This document shows, one piece after another, positions 8,797 to 18,112 of a stretch of 64,000 bases of DNA. The position numbers and the translations under genes are program-made. The notes beneath the pieces are model-generated. The model did no database searches. It had not been told where the DNA came from and saw only the letters and a program-made list of their open reading frames with translations. The stretch covers positions 62,001 through 126,000 of the forward strand of contig CP048747.1 of NCBI GenBank assembly GCA_011752475.1, read 5' to 3'. This stretch comes from Buchnera aphidicola (Microlophium carnosum) (GTDB lineage: Bacteria; Pseudomonadota; Gammaproteobacteria; Enterobacterales; Enterobacteriaceae). Positions within the stretch are counted from its first letter, which is position 1, and every line of letters begins with the position of its first letter.

Positions 8797-9740
8797 TTAT
8801 AGATTAGAAAATAATTCTGTACTTAAATAACATTCTCCTGAAGAAGGTAAAATAACAACTATTGTTTTATCTAAAAAATATTTTTGTTTTTGTATTTGTA
8901 TTGCTGCGCATAAAGCTGCACCAGAAGAAATTCCTGCTAATATTCCTTCTTTTTTTCATTAATTTTTAAGCCATAAGTATTACATTTGTATTAGAAACAG
9001 TAATAAATTGATTAATTAACGTTTAATCTAGATTTTTAGGAATACATACAAGTCTAATATCTTAAATTTTTTGTGGTTTATATTTTATTTTTTTCTGCTA
9101 AAAATTGTGTAATTATAGGTGATTTAGAAGGTTCTACAGCTACACTATTAAATTTTTTTCCTTTTGATTTGTTTTATATATCTTGTAATACCGGTAATCG
9201 TTTTACCTGTTCCTACAGCAGAAATTAATATATCTAAATTATCATTGGTACCATTCCAGATTTCTAGAACAGTAGTGATTTGATGAATTTTGGGATTATC
9301 CGGATTCTCAAATTGTTTTAATAAAAAATATTTTTTTGAATTACATGATATAATGTTATTAGCTATAGAAATAGCTCCTTTCATATCATATTTTCCATCT
9401 GTTAGTATTAATTTTGCACTTAAGGATTTGAGTAACTTTCTTCTGTCAACAGACATAGTATCAAACATAGTTAGAATTAATCGATAACTTCTAGAAGCAG
9501 CAACATAAGCTAATAATATTCCCGTATTGCCACTCGTAGTTTCTATTAATTCTATGTTTTTATTGATGTTTTTATTTTGTTCTGTACTCCATATCATATT
9601 AGCACCAACCCTACATTTAACACTAAAACTTGGATTTCTAGATTCTATTTTTACTAAAATACTTCCATGTCCATTTTTTTTAATCGAACGAGAGGTGTAT
9701 TCTCGATAGTTAAAGAATTATCTTCATATATTTTACTCAT
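8797..9740 (-). pseudogene. cysK: Decayed cysteine synthase A (cysK)
   Basis: Remains of O-acetylserine sulfhydrylase A, which makes cysteine from O-acetylserine and sulfide. Pieces in different frames align end to end with CysK: MSKIYEDNSLTIENTPLVRL, then after a slip in an A8 tract (9674-9681) SRNPSFSVKCRVGANMIW with the PLP lysine, ETTSGNTGILLAYVAA and VGTGKTITG. After another A-tract slip near 9155 comes SVAVEPSKSPIITQ, followed by a stretch of several stops (about 8960-9080). The tail ILAGISSGAA and VVILPSSGE ends at 8797. The middle stops rule out rescue by a single slip, so the gene is dead although much of it is still readable. The piece at 9148-9597 is open for 149 codons but is only a fragment. 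Confidence 0.93.
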
Positions 9741-9993
9741 TTTTCCCTTTTTTAAAAATTTTTTCTTGTATTATAAATCTTAAATGGTATTAAACGAAAT
9801 TTCATTTTAGTCTTGTGTGTAAATATTTTTTATTACACTTCTTTTTAACCATGAGTTAAAAAATCTATCTTTTATATTATAAATAAAAATTATATAATAA
9901 AAAATATTTAAAAATACTAATATTATTAATTTATAAAATTTAAAACATTTAAATTTTATCTGTTCGTAATATAATTATATATATAATAAATTT

Positions 9994-12018
9994 ATGAAAT
10001 CTATTAAAAATAAAATCGATAAGTTACGAAAAAATATTTTAAAATATGAATATTTTTATCATACATTAGATCAATCCATTGTTTCTGATGCCGAATATGA
10101 TTATTTGTTACATCAGTTGTATAGTTTAGAACTAAAAAATAAAGAATTTATTACTTTAGATTCACCTACACAAAAAGTAGGATCAAATTTTCTGAGACAA
10201 TTCAAACAAACTAAACATTTTTTTCCTATGTTATCATTAGAAAATACGTTCGATGTCAATGGATATTTAAATTTTGAAAAAAGAATTAAAAAATTTATTA
10301 ATACTAATGAACCAGAATCTCTTTGTTGTGAACTTAAATTAGATGGAATAGCTATTAGTATAATTTATGAAGAAGGAGTTTTTGTAAGAGCAGCAACTCG
10401 CGGTGATGGTGTTAAGGGAGAGAATGTTACTGATAATGTGCGAGTAATCGATTCAATTCCATTAACATTGCAGGGAATTGATATACCGAAAAGATTAGAA
10501 GTTCGAGGTGAAATATTTATGCTGAAATCTGATTTTATACAATTAAATAAGCAACATGAAATAAATCAAAATAAATATTTTTCTAATCCTCGAAATGCGG
10601 CAGCAGGCTCACTGCGTCATATTAATCCAAAAATAACAGCTGAAAGAAAATTAATGTTTTCATGTTATGGATGTTATTTTTGTACAGAAGTTCATGGAAA
10701 ATTAACTACTCATTATGAACGATTAATAAAATGTTTATCTTGGGGACTGCCTGTTAATCAAGAAAGTATACTTTGTTCAAATTACGTAGAAGTTTTAGAA
10801 TTTTACAAAAAATTTGAAAAAAAAAGAAATACTCTTGATTTTGATATAGATGGAATTGTCATTAAAGTGAATTCAATAGAATTACAAGAAAAAATAGGCT
10901 GTAATACAAAATCGCCAAGATGGGCTATAGCATTTAAATTTTTTTCTGTAGAAAGAATTACATTATTAAAAGATGTTCAATTTCAAGTTGGTAGAACAGG
11001 TGTAATTACACCTGTAGCTTATTTTGATCCTGTCTATATATCTGGAGTTATGATTAGAAAAGCATCTTTACATAATAAGAATGAAATAGAAAGACTAGAT
11101 TTACATGTTAATGATTCTGTTGTCATTTGTCGTTCTGGTGATGTTATACCAAGATTATTACGTGTTATTAAAGCTACACGTCACAATAATACAAAAAAAA
11201 TTATTTTTCCTACATTATGTCCAGTATGTAATACAAAATTATTAGAAAATACTCAAGAAAAAGTAATCCGCTGCCATGCTGGATTGATATGTAACGCTCA
11301 GAAGAAAAAAGCATTACACCATTTTTTTTCAAAAAAATCCTTACATGTAATTGGTTTAGGTCCAAAAATTATTAATGAATTAATAAAAAAAGGATTTGTT
11401 AAGAATCCAATAGATTTTTTCTATCTCAAAGATCTTGATTTAATTAAATTAACAAACGTAGGTGGAAAGAAAAGCATAAAAATTATCAAGTCTATTCAAG
11501 AATGTAAAAAAACTACTCTTAAATGTTTTATTTATGCTTTAGGAATACCCGGTGTAGGAGAAATTATATCTGAAAAAATCGCACATCATTTTATCAAATT
11601 AAATGAATTAATGAATGCTAATATTTTACAATTAAATTGTGTAGAAGGAGTAGGAAAAGTTATTTCAAATAATATATTTAATTATTTTTCTATCATGTCA
11701 AATCGTGAAATGGTGAACGAACTCATTACAAAAGTAGGAATTTTTTGGAATGATGAAGAAGGACATGAATTTGATATAAAAAAATCATATTTTTTTAATA
11801 AAAACATTGTTTTAACAGGAAAATTTGATTCTTTTTCAAGAATCGAACTAAAAAGAATTTTAATAAATTTAGGTGCAAAGATTTTAGATAGAATTTCTCA
11901 AAAAATAGATTTTTTAATTGTTGGTAAAAATTTTGGTTCTAAATTTTTTAAAGCGAAAGATTTAAATATTAAAATTATTAACGAAGAAGAACTTGTCTCT
12001 TTAGTTCATGTTAAATAG
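9994..12018 (+). CDS. ligA: NAD-dependent DNA ligase
   Basis: LigA seals nicks using NAD+. It has 674 residues (671 in E. coli). Seen in order: the NAD-binding Ia helix with DAEYDYLLHQL (about 32-42), the adenylated lysine in ELKLDGIA (about 113-120), the EVRGEIFM segment, the OB fold with KFFSVERIT and VGRTGVITPVA, the Cys4 zinc site starting CPVC, helix-hairpin-helix repeats (LGIPGVGE, VEGVGKVI) and a C-terminal BRCT domain starting NIVLTGKFDSFSR. In E. coli zipA and cysZ lie between cysK and ligA. The 253 bp upstream hold no such gene. Confidence 0.98.
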   Translation: MKSIKNKIDKLRKNILKYEYFYHTLDQSIVSDAEYDYLLHQLYSLELKNKEFITLDSPTQKVGSNFLRQFKQTKHFFPMLSLENTFDVNGYLNFEKRIKKFINTNEPESLCCELKLDGIAISIIYEEGVFVRAATRGDGVKGENVTDNVRVIDSIPLTLQGIDIPKRLEVRGEIFMLKSDFIQLNKQHEINQNKYFSNPRNAAAGSLRHINPKITAERKLMFSCYGCYFCTEVHGKLTTHYERLIKCLSWGLPVNQESILCSNYVEVLEFYKKFEKKRNTLDFDIDGIVIKVNSIELQEKIGCNTKSPRWAIAFKFFSVERITLLKDVQFQVGRTGVITPVAYFDPVYISGVMIRKASLHNKNEIERLDLHVNDSVVICRSGDVIPRLLRVIKATRHNNTKKIIFPTLCPVCNTKLLENTQEKVIRCHAGLICNAQKKKALHHFFSKKSLHVIGLGPKIINELIKKGFVKNPIDFFYLKDLDLIKLTNVGGKKSIKIIKSIQECKKTTLKCFIYALGIPGVGEIISEKIAHHFIKLNELMNANILQLNCVEGVGKVISNNIFNYFSIMSNREMVNELITKVGIFWNDEEGHEFDIKKSYFFNKNIVLTGKFDSFSRIELKRILINLGAKILDRISQKIDFLIVGKNFGSKFFKAKDLNIKIINEEELVSLVHVK

Positions 12019-12036
12019 TAGTATATTGTATTTTTT

Positions 12037-12109
12037 TGGGTCGTGCAGGATTTGAACCTGCGACCAATTGATTAAAAGTCAACTGCTCTACCAACTGAGC
12101 TAACGACCC
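12037..12109 (-). tRNA. tRNA-Lys (anticodon UUU)
   Basis: Minus-strand cloverleaf of 73 nt starting GGGTCGTTAGCTCAG with a 7-bp acceptor stem GGGTCGT/ACGACCC, the D-loop GGTAGAGC, anticodon loop CTTTTAA (anticodon TTT) and the T-arm GGTTCAAATCC. The discriminator base is A. CCA is not encoded: T residues follow on the plus strand, so Cca must add it. It lies 18 bp past the end of ligA, convergent with it. Confidence 0.97.
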
Positions 12110-12135
12110 TTTTAAAAATTTTTAATAATTCTTGG

Positions 12136-12208
12136 TGGGTGATGACGGACTCGAACCGCCGACTTCCTCCGTGTAAAGGAGGAGCTCTACCAACTGAGCT
12201 AATCACCC
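12136..12208 (-). tRNA. tRNA-Val (anticodon UAC)
   Basis: Minus-strand cloverleaf of 73 nt with acceptor stem GGGTGAT/ATCACCC, D-arm AGCTCAGTTGGTAGAGCT, anticodon loop TTTACAC (anticodon TAC) and T-arm GGTTCGAGTCC. The discriminator is A, and it is followed by an encoded CCA (complement of 12133-12135), the only one of the four tRNAs here with its CCA in the DNA. It probably forms a two-tRNA transcript with tRNA-Lys, 26 bp downstream. Confidence 0.97.
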
Positions 12209-12418
12209 GTTTTAATAAATTTGTATATATACATATTGTAAAGCCAGAAGTAATAGAGTCAATCTTTTTTTAAAAAATAACATTTGTTTGTTGCAAATTT
12301 AATCATAATGGTGAAACTGTAATCTATTTTTTAAAAATTAAGATCAATAATACTGATATAAAAAAATATTTGTAGAATTATTAGTTATTTATTAATTATT
12401 TTTTTTTACGAGGAATAT

Positions 12419-13822
12419 ATGAAAGTAAAAACTCGTTTTGCACCTAGTCCTACTGGAAATTTGCACATTGGTAGTATTCGTACTGCTTTGTATTCTTGGT
12501 TATTTGCAAAACATTATAATGGAAAATTTATACTTCGTATAGAAGATACTGATCTTTCACGTTCTAAATCAATTTCTATTGATTCTATTATAAATGGATT
12601 AAATTGGTTGGGATTAAATTGGGATGAAGAGCCTTATTTCCAAAGTAAACGATTGAATAGATATAAAGAAGTTATTGATTCTATGTTAGAAAAAAGAGAT
12701 GCATATATTTGTGTTTGTTCATCTAAAGAATTAGAAGAAATACGAATGAAACAAATTATAAAAGGTTGTAAACCACGTTATCCTGGTACTTGTAGAAACT
12801 TAAATATTAAAAATACATTAAATCAAAATTATGTAATACGATTTAAAAATCCACTTTCGGGAAAAGTAGTCTTTGAAGATAAAATTAGAGGGGAAATTAT
12901 TTTTAATAATACAGAACTAGATGATCTTATTATTCAACGTTCTAATGGAATGCCTACTTATAACTTTTGTGTTGTGATAGATGATTTAGATATGAAAATT
13001 ACTCATGTTATTCGTGGAGAAGATCATATTAACAATACACCTCGTCAAATTAATATATTAAAATCGCTAGGTTCTGCAATACCTATTTATGCACATTTAT
13101 CAATGATTTTAGATGAAGAAGGTCATAAAATTTCTAAAAGAAATAATGCTGTAAATATACTTGAGTACTATAATAATGGTTTTTTACCGGAAGCATTATT
13201 AAATTACATAGTACGATTAGGTTGGTCTTATGGTAATAAAGAGATATTTAATATATCTGAAATGAAGAAATTATTTAATTTAAAATCTATCAGTAAATCT
13301 GCTAGTTCAATCAACATGAAAAAACTTTTATGGTTGAATAAATATTATATTAATAATTTACCATTAAATTATATTTCTAGTCTTCTTAAAGATTATATAA
13401 AAATACAAAATATTAATATAAAAAATGGTCCTGATATAGAATCTTTAGTTAAACTATTAAGAAGTCGTTATAATACTTTACAAGAAATAGCAGAATCTTG
13501 TCGATATTTTTATGAAGAATTTGAATTTTTTAACAAATTAGCAGTAGAAAAATATTTTACAATAAAAAATGTTTGTATTCTAGATCAATCTTATGAAAGA
13601 ATTAAAAAATTATCTATTTGGAACAATTATAATATATCAAAAATCATTAATGATATATCTGAAGATCTTAAAGTAAAAATAAAAGAAGTTAATATGATAT
13701 TACGTATTTCTATGACAGGAGATATATATTCTCCCAGTATTACTTCTGTAATTAGTTTAATCGGTCGAGATAAAACTCTATTACGAATTAAAAAAGCTAT
13801 TAATTACATTAAAAATTTATAG
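12419..13822 (+). CDS. gltX: Glutamyl-tRNA synthetase
   Basis: GltX charges tRNA-Glu with glutamate. It has 467 residues (471 in E. coli). The class I signature is present as FAPSPTGNLHIGS (HIGH-like, about 7-19) and KISKR (KMSKS-like, about 236-240). A cysteine-rich segment (CVCSSKEL ... KGCKP) at about residues 98-120 sits where the E. coli zinc site is. An AACG-rich gap separates it from the convergent tRNA-Val. The ATG is preceded by ACGAGGAATAT, a clear ribosome-binding site. Confidence 0.97.
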   Translation: MKVKTRFAPSPTGNLHIGSIRTALYSWLFAKHYNGKFILRIEDTDLSRSKSISIDSIINGLNWLGLNWDEEPYFQSKRLNRYKEVIDSMLEKRDAYICVCSSKELEEIRMKQIIKGCKPRYPGTCRNLNIKNTLNQNYVIRFKNPLSGKVVFEDKIRGEIIFNNTELDDLIIQRSNGMPTYNFCVVIDDLDMKITHVIRGEDHINNTPRQINILKSLGSAIPIYAHLSMILDEEGHKISKRNNAVNILEYYNNGFLPEALLNYIVRLGWSYGNKEIFNISEMKKLFNLKSISKSASSINMKKLLWLNKYYINNLPLNYISSLLKDYIKIQNINIKNGPDIESLVKLLRSRYNTLQEIAESCRYFYEEFEFFNKLAVEKYFTIKNVCILDQSYERIKKLSIWNNYNISKIINDISEDLKVKIKEVNMILRISMTGDIYSPSITSVISLIGRDKTLLRIKKAINYIKNL

Positions 13823-14011
13823 ATGATAGTATTTTTTAAACTATTTTTATACAGTATAATAAAATTATTTTATAAAAAAATTGACACGTATGGTTTTTAG
13901 TAAGATCATACTTGAGATTTTATAAAAAATATGTTTTTAATTCTTTATTTTTAATATAATTTATAAAAAATAAATTGACAGGATTCATGTGTTTTTATAT
14001 TGTAATGTTTT

Positions 14012-14084
14012 GGGGCTATAGCTCATTTGGTAGAGCGCTTGCATGGCATGCAAGATGTAAGCGGTTCGATTCCGCTTAGCTCCA
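14012..14084 (+). tRNA. tRNA-Ala (anticodon GGC)
   Basis: Cloverleaf of 73 nt with acceptor stem GGGGCTA/TAGCTCC (one G-T pair), D-arm AGCTCATTTGGTAGAGC, anticodon stem CTTGC/GCAAG with loop ATGGCAT (anticodon GGC), T-arm GCGGTTCGATTCCGC and discriminator A. CCA is not encoded; TTA follows. It lies between gltX and the convergent fliE. Confidence 0.97.
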
Positions 14085-14173
14085 TTAAATTTATTATTTT
14101 GAATTCAAAATTTTATAAAAAATACAGAAAAAATGCTTTTTTCTAAAAATTATTAAAAAATTTTTTTATAAGA

Positions 14174-14201
14174 CTGTGCTAAATTTTTTTATTCAGCACA
14201 G
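14174..14201. terminator. Hairpin between tRNA-Ala and fliE
   Basis: CTGTGCT... and ...AGCACAG (14174-14180 and 14195-14201) form a 7-bp stem, extended past one mismatch by AAT/ATT, around a T-rich loop. It lies between convergent tRNA-Ala and fliE and probably ends one or both. There is no clean T run on either side, so the assignment is tentative. Confidence 0.4.
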
Positions 14202-14214
14202 AAAATTTTCTAAA

Positions 14215-14523
14215 TTAAACTTGTTGACTCATTATTTCTTGATAAGCTGAAACAATTTTATTTCTTATCTGGATTGCCATTTGTATAGAAATAGAAGATT
14301 TTTCTAAATTTATCATTACATCATTGAGAGAAATTCCTGATTGATTTAATATAAATTTTTCAGAATCAGTTTTTGCATGATTTTGAGTTTTGCTTATTTC
14401 TCCTAATGCTATTTTTAAATAGTCCATAAACTTGTCACTTTCTGTTTTTTTTGTTTTTGTGTTTATATCTAACAGATTAATTTTTGTATTAATGTTTTGA
14501 TGATTGATATTATCAATAAACAT
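14215..14523 (-). CDS. fliE: Flagellar hook-basal body protein FliE
   Basis: FliE joins the MS ring to the proximal rod and is an early export substrate. It has 102 residues (104 in E. coli), with the conserved helical C-terminal half: SGISLNDVMINLEKSSISIQ and the ending QIRNKIVSAYQEIM. It is transcribed away from fliF across a 274-bp AT-rich divergent promoter region, as in enterics. No flagellar master regulator or sigma-28 promoter is evident. Confidence 0.93.
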   Translation of the reverse strand: MFIDNINHQNINTKINLLDINTKTKKTESDKFMDYLKIALGEISKTQNHAKTDSEKFILNQSGISLNDVMINLEKSSISIQMAIQIRNKIVSAYQEIMSQQV

Positions 14524-14797
14524 AATCTTCCTCGTTAAAAAAATAATTTTTTATTTTTTAAGTTTTTAAAATACTATCATATCTTTATAAAGATAAAAAT
14601 ACTATCATATATAAAAGATAAAAATATTAATACTTTATTGAAATAATGTTTTTATTATATTAATAATATTTTATATTAATAATATTTTCATTTAAATAAT
14701 CATTTCACAAGAAATTTTTTTATTTCATACTATTAGTGATGTTTTTAAATTATCATTAAATTATAGTTAGAACTAATTATTCAGATAGGAAGATTTC

Positions 14798-16465
14798 ATG
14801 AATTTCAGCACTATAGAAGATTCAGTTTTAAAAGAGAAAAAAAAATTTAATAATTTTTTATCTCGTTTTTTAAAAAACTCGCGTGTTTTAATCATTTTAC
14901 TAACAGCTGCAGTTATTACCGCTGTTTCTGTGTCAATATGGATTAAATCTCCTGAGTATCAAGTTTTATACAATCATTTATCTAATGAAGATGGTGGAGC
15001 TATTATTAATGAATTAAATCAAATGAAAATTCCCTATCAATTCACTAATGTTTCGGGTCAAATATCAGTTCCAAAAAATAAAGTTTATGAAATTCGTTTG
15101 CATTTAGCCGAAAATAATCTTCCTAGAGGTGGAGGTGTAGGTTTTGAATTATTAGACAAAGAAAAATTTGGAGTAAGTCAATTTAATGAACAGATAAATT
15201 ATCAACGTGCTTTAGAAGGAGAATTGGCTCGTACTATACAAAGAATACAAGCTGTAAAAAGTGCTAGAATTCATATAGCTTTTCCTAAATCATCATTATT
15301 TTTACAAGATAAAAACACATCATCAGCTTCTGTTATATTAGAGCTTCAGCCAGGACAATCATTAAATACAGGACAAATCAATGCAATACTACATTTGGTC
15401 TCAAGCAGTATATCTAACCTTTCAGTAGAGAATATTACTATTGTAGATCAATTAGGTAGGTTGTTAAATCAGACTTCTTTAGAATATGATCAAGTCAATG
15501 ATTTACAATTTAAATATTCTGAAGATATTGAGTCTCGTTATAGAAATAGAATCAAAAAGATTTTAGAACCATTAGTAGGAATTGGTAATGTTTATGCCCA
15601 AGTAACTGCACAGATAGATTTTAATTCACAAGAAAAAACACAAGAACAATATTCACCGAATACTGATCGTAAAAATCAATCTATAAGATCTCATCAAATA
15701 AGTATTCATGATGAAGTAGAGAAAAAAAATATGCAGGGCGACATACCAAATTCTTTATCTAACAATAATATTTATTTTAATAAAAATACTCTAAATAATA
15801 AAGATGCAAAAAAAATACATTCTATTAAAGATAGTAAAATTTTAAAAGATAATTTTACTCCTATTAACAGTAATACTCATCGTGATCATACCATAAATTA
15901 TGAATTAAATCATAGTGTATCACACACTAAAATGAACATAGGAGAAATTAAAAGGTTATCTGCAGCAGTTATAATAAATTTTTCTAAAGATAAGAACGAA
16001 AAATTAGTTCCTTTAACTATAGAAAAAACAAAAAATATTGAAAAATTAATACAAGAAGCAATAGGATATTCTAAATCTCGAGGAGATAGTATTCATCTTG
16101 TTAACGCACCATTTGCTAAATATAATGAAAAAATGCCAGTTCAAATTAATAATGTAAAAACGTTTAAATTTTCGAATTCTTTGTTTACTATTGCTCCATG
16201 GTTTTTTTCTTTTTTATTTTTTTTACTCTTATTTAAAAAATATATTTGTCCTTTTTCAAAAAATAATAATCTTGAAAATACAGTGGTTATGCCAACAGAA
16301 AGAGATATAGAAAAAAAAGATATTATAGAAAAAAACATTACTCAAGTAGATTTGAAAAAAAATATCAATATAGATAAATTAATCCATCAAATTTGTAATA
16401 TATCTAATCAGAATCCACGTACTATAGCGTTGATTATTCGTCAATGGATGAGTGATAAAATATGA
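14798..16465 (+). CDS. fliF: Flagellar MS-ring protein FliF
   Basis: FliF forms the membrane-embedded MS ring that houses the export gate. It has 555 residues (552 in E. coli). An N-terminal transmembrane helix lies at about residues 29-48 (RVLIILLTAAVITAVSVSIW). The ring-building motifs include NEQINYQRALEGELARTI and ARIHIAFPKSSLF, followed by a long low-complexity Asn/Lys/Ser linker. A second transmembrane helix lies at about 464-485, and the FliG-binding tail is at the C-terminus. It opens the co-directional block fliF to fliR, and its stop overlaps the fliG start by 4 bp. Confidence 0.96.
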   Translation: MNFSTIEDSVLKEKKKFNNFLSRFLKNSRVLIILLTAAVITAVSVSIWIKSPEYQVLYNHLSNEDGGAIINELNQMKIPYQFTNVSGQISVPKNKVYEIRLHLAENNLPRGGGVGFELLDKEKFGVSQFNEQINYQRALEGELARTIQRIQAVKSARIHIAFPKSSLFLQDKNTSSASVILELQPGQSLNTGQINAILHLVSSSISNLSVENITIVDQLGRLLNQTSLEYDQVNDLQFKYSEDIESRYRNRIKKILEPLVGIGNVYAQVTAQIDFNSQEKTQEQYSPNTDRKNQSIRSHQISIHDEVEKKNMQGDIPNSLSNNNIYFNKNTLNNKDAKKIHSIKDSKILKDNFTPINSNTHRDHTINYELNHSVSHTKMNIGEIKRLSAAVIINFSKDKNEKLVPLTIEKTKNIEKLIQEAIGYSKSRGDSIHLVNAPFAKYNEKMPVQINNVKTFKFSNSLFTIAPWFFSFLFFLLLFKKYICPFSKNNNLENTVVMPTERDIEKKDIIEKNITQVDLKKNINIDKLIHQICNISNQNPRTIALIIRQWMSDKI

Positions 16466-17457
16466 TTTTAAATGGTACTGAAAAAAGTGCGTTATTATTA
16501 ATAGCAATAGGGTCTGATCAAGCAGGAGAAATATTAAAACATTTAACTCCTTTTGAAGTACAAGAACTGATTACTGCTATGGTGAATATTAAAAGAGTTT
16601 CTACTCAAAAATTAAATGAAATACTACTGGAGTGTTATGATCTTGCAATAAAAAACAATGCTTTAAATTGTAATAATAGTGATAAGTATCTTATTAAGAT
16701 GCTAACTAAAGCATTAGGAGAAAAACAAGGAAATTCTCTGTTACAAGATGCACTAGAAATTCGTAATGCTTTAATATATATTAAAGCACTCAATTATATG
16801 CCAGCTAAAAAAATAGCTTTTTTATTAGAAAATGAACACCCGCAAATTGTTACTACAATACTTGTATATTTAGATAAAAATCAATCGGCTCAAGTTCTTT
16901 CGTTTCTAGGTGATAAAAAACGAGCTGAAATTATATTAAGAATCATAGATTTTCGGGGTATTGAAGAATCTAGTTTAGTAGAACTAAACAAAGTTATTAA
17001 TAATTTATTAAAATATAAAAAATTAATTTTATCAGAAAAAGGAGGTATAAAAACCGCTGCTCAAATTTTAAATTCGATGAAAATAAAGCATGAAAAAGAA
17101 ACGATAAAAAAAATTAGTCAATGTGACGAACAATTAGCCGATAAAATTATTGCAGAAATGTTTTTATTCGAAAATTTATTAGATGTAGATGATAAATACA
17201 TTAAATTAGCAATGAAAAATATAGAAAAAGAAAAGTTGTATATTGCACTTCAAAAGACTAGTCCTGCTATTAAGGAAAAGTTTTTTAAAAATATGCCTGA
17301 GATAGAATCTAATCAACTATCTTTAAGTTTACAGAAAAAATCTTATGTTTCTAATGACTCAATAAAAAATGAACAAAAACTAATTTTAATAATGATTAAA
17401 AATATTATAGAAAACAAAAAAATATCATTAAAAACTTTAAGAGAGTATTATGCCTAA
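16462..17457 (+). CDS. fliG: Flagellar motor switch protein FliG
   Basis: FliG is the rotor protein contacting FliF, FliM and the stators. It has 331 residues, exactly the E. coli length. Recognisable segments are NGTEKSALLLIAIGSDQAGE at the N-terminus, NEHPQIVTTILVYL (the EHPQ motif) at about 128-140, and GGIKTAAQILN near 194. Without stator genes in the window its torque role cannot be judged; it may be kept as part of the export base. It overlaps fliF by 4 bp and fliH by 8 bp. Confidence 0.95.
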   Translation: MILNGTEKSALLLIAIGSDQAGEILKHLTPFEVQELITAMVNIKRVSTQKLNEILLECYDLAIKNNALNCNNSDKYLIKMLTKALGEKQGNSLLQDALEIRNALIYIKALNYMPAKKIAFLLENEHPQIVTTILVYLDKNQSAQVLSFLGDKKRAEIILRIIDFRGIEESSLVELNKVINNLLKYKKLILSEKGGIKTAAQILNSMKIKHEKETIKKISQCDEQLADKIIAEMFLFENLLDVDDKYIKLAMKNIEKEKLYIALQKTSPAIKEKFFKNMPEIESNQLSLSLQKKSYVSNDSIKNEQKLILIMIKNIIENKKISLKTLREYYA

Positions 17458-18112
17458 TTCGATCTTAGAAAAAACATGGAAACGATGGTATCCAGAAAAA
17501 ATATTTTTAAAAAATACAAAAAAAAATAAAATAATTTTATTTCATTTTGATAAATTTAAAAAAGAAGATTTTTCTTTAGAATTACAAAATACAAAAAATT
17601 ATAGTGTTGATAAAAAAGAATTCGAAAGAGATTTAATGAAAACAAAAGGATATGAAATTGGTTTTAAAAAAGGATTTTTACAAAGTCAAGAAGAGAGTGT
17701 TTTATTAAAAAACAAATTGAATAATTTGTTTTTAGATTTTGAAAAAGCTTTATCTATGTTTGAAAATGCACTATTTTCTCAATTACTAAATACAGTTTTA
17801 AAAATTTCATCTTATGTAATTGGTAAAAACATTGATATTGACGAATCAATGTTAATTAATTATATAACAAATATTATTAAAAAAGACGGTATCTTTTTAA
17901 AAAAACCGCAACTTGTAATTCATCCTAATAATAAAAAATTAATCGAAAGTACCTTTAAAGATTTTTTAAATACTTATAAATGGACATTAATTTTCGATGA
18001 TAATATAGACTTAAATGGTTGTAAAATTAAATCAGAAAATATTGATATAGATGCTACAGTTGATGCTAGATGGCAAGAAGTATGTCGTTTTATCTATTCA
18101 GAGGAATATTAA
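17450..18112 (+). CDS. fliH: Flagellar assembly protein FliH
   Basis: FliH is the stator-like regulator of the FliI export ATPase and links it to the C ring. It has 220 residues (228 in E. coli). The sequence is poorly conserved, but it has the expected N-terminal WKRWYPE segment, a glycine-containing central helix (GYEIGFKKGFLQSQEE) and a C-terminal part resembling the ATP synthase delta-like domain. Position between fliG and fliI settles the identity. Its TAA shares a base with the fliI ATG. Confidence 0.88.
   Translation: MPNSILEKTWKRWYPEKIFLKNTKKNKIILFHFDKFKKEDFSLELQNTKNYSVDKKEFERDLMKTKGYEIGFKKGFLQSQEESVLLKNKLNNLFLDFEKALSMFENALFSQLLNTVLKISSYVIGKNIDIDESMLINYITNIIKKDGIFLKKPQLVIHPNNKKLIESTFKDFLNTYKWTLIFDDNIDLNGCKIKSENIDIDATVDARWQEVCRFIYSEEY

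Noticed and set aside
9148..9597. A 149-codon open frame that looks like a short cysteine synthase
   Set aside because: It is the middle fragment of cysK. Its flanks continue the CysK alignment in other frames with stops between, so it is not a separate gene.
16141..16338. Minus-strand frame of 65 codons within fliF, with a hydrophobic, phenylalanine-rich product
   Set aside because: It is the complement of the second membrane helix and Lys/Asn-rich tail of FliF and carries no independent signal.
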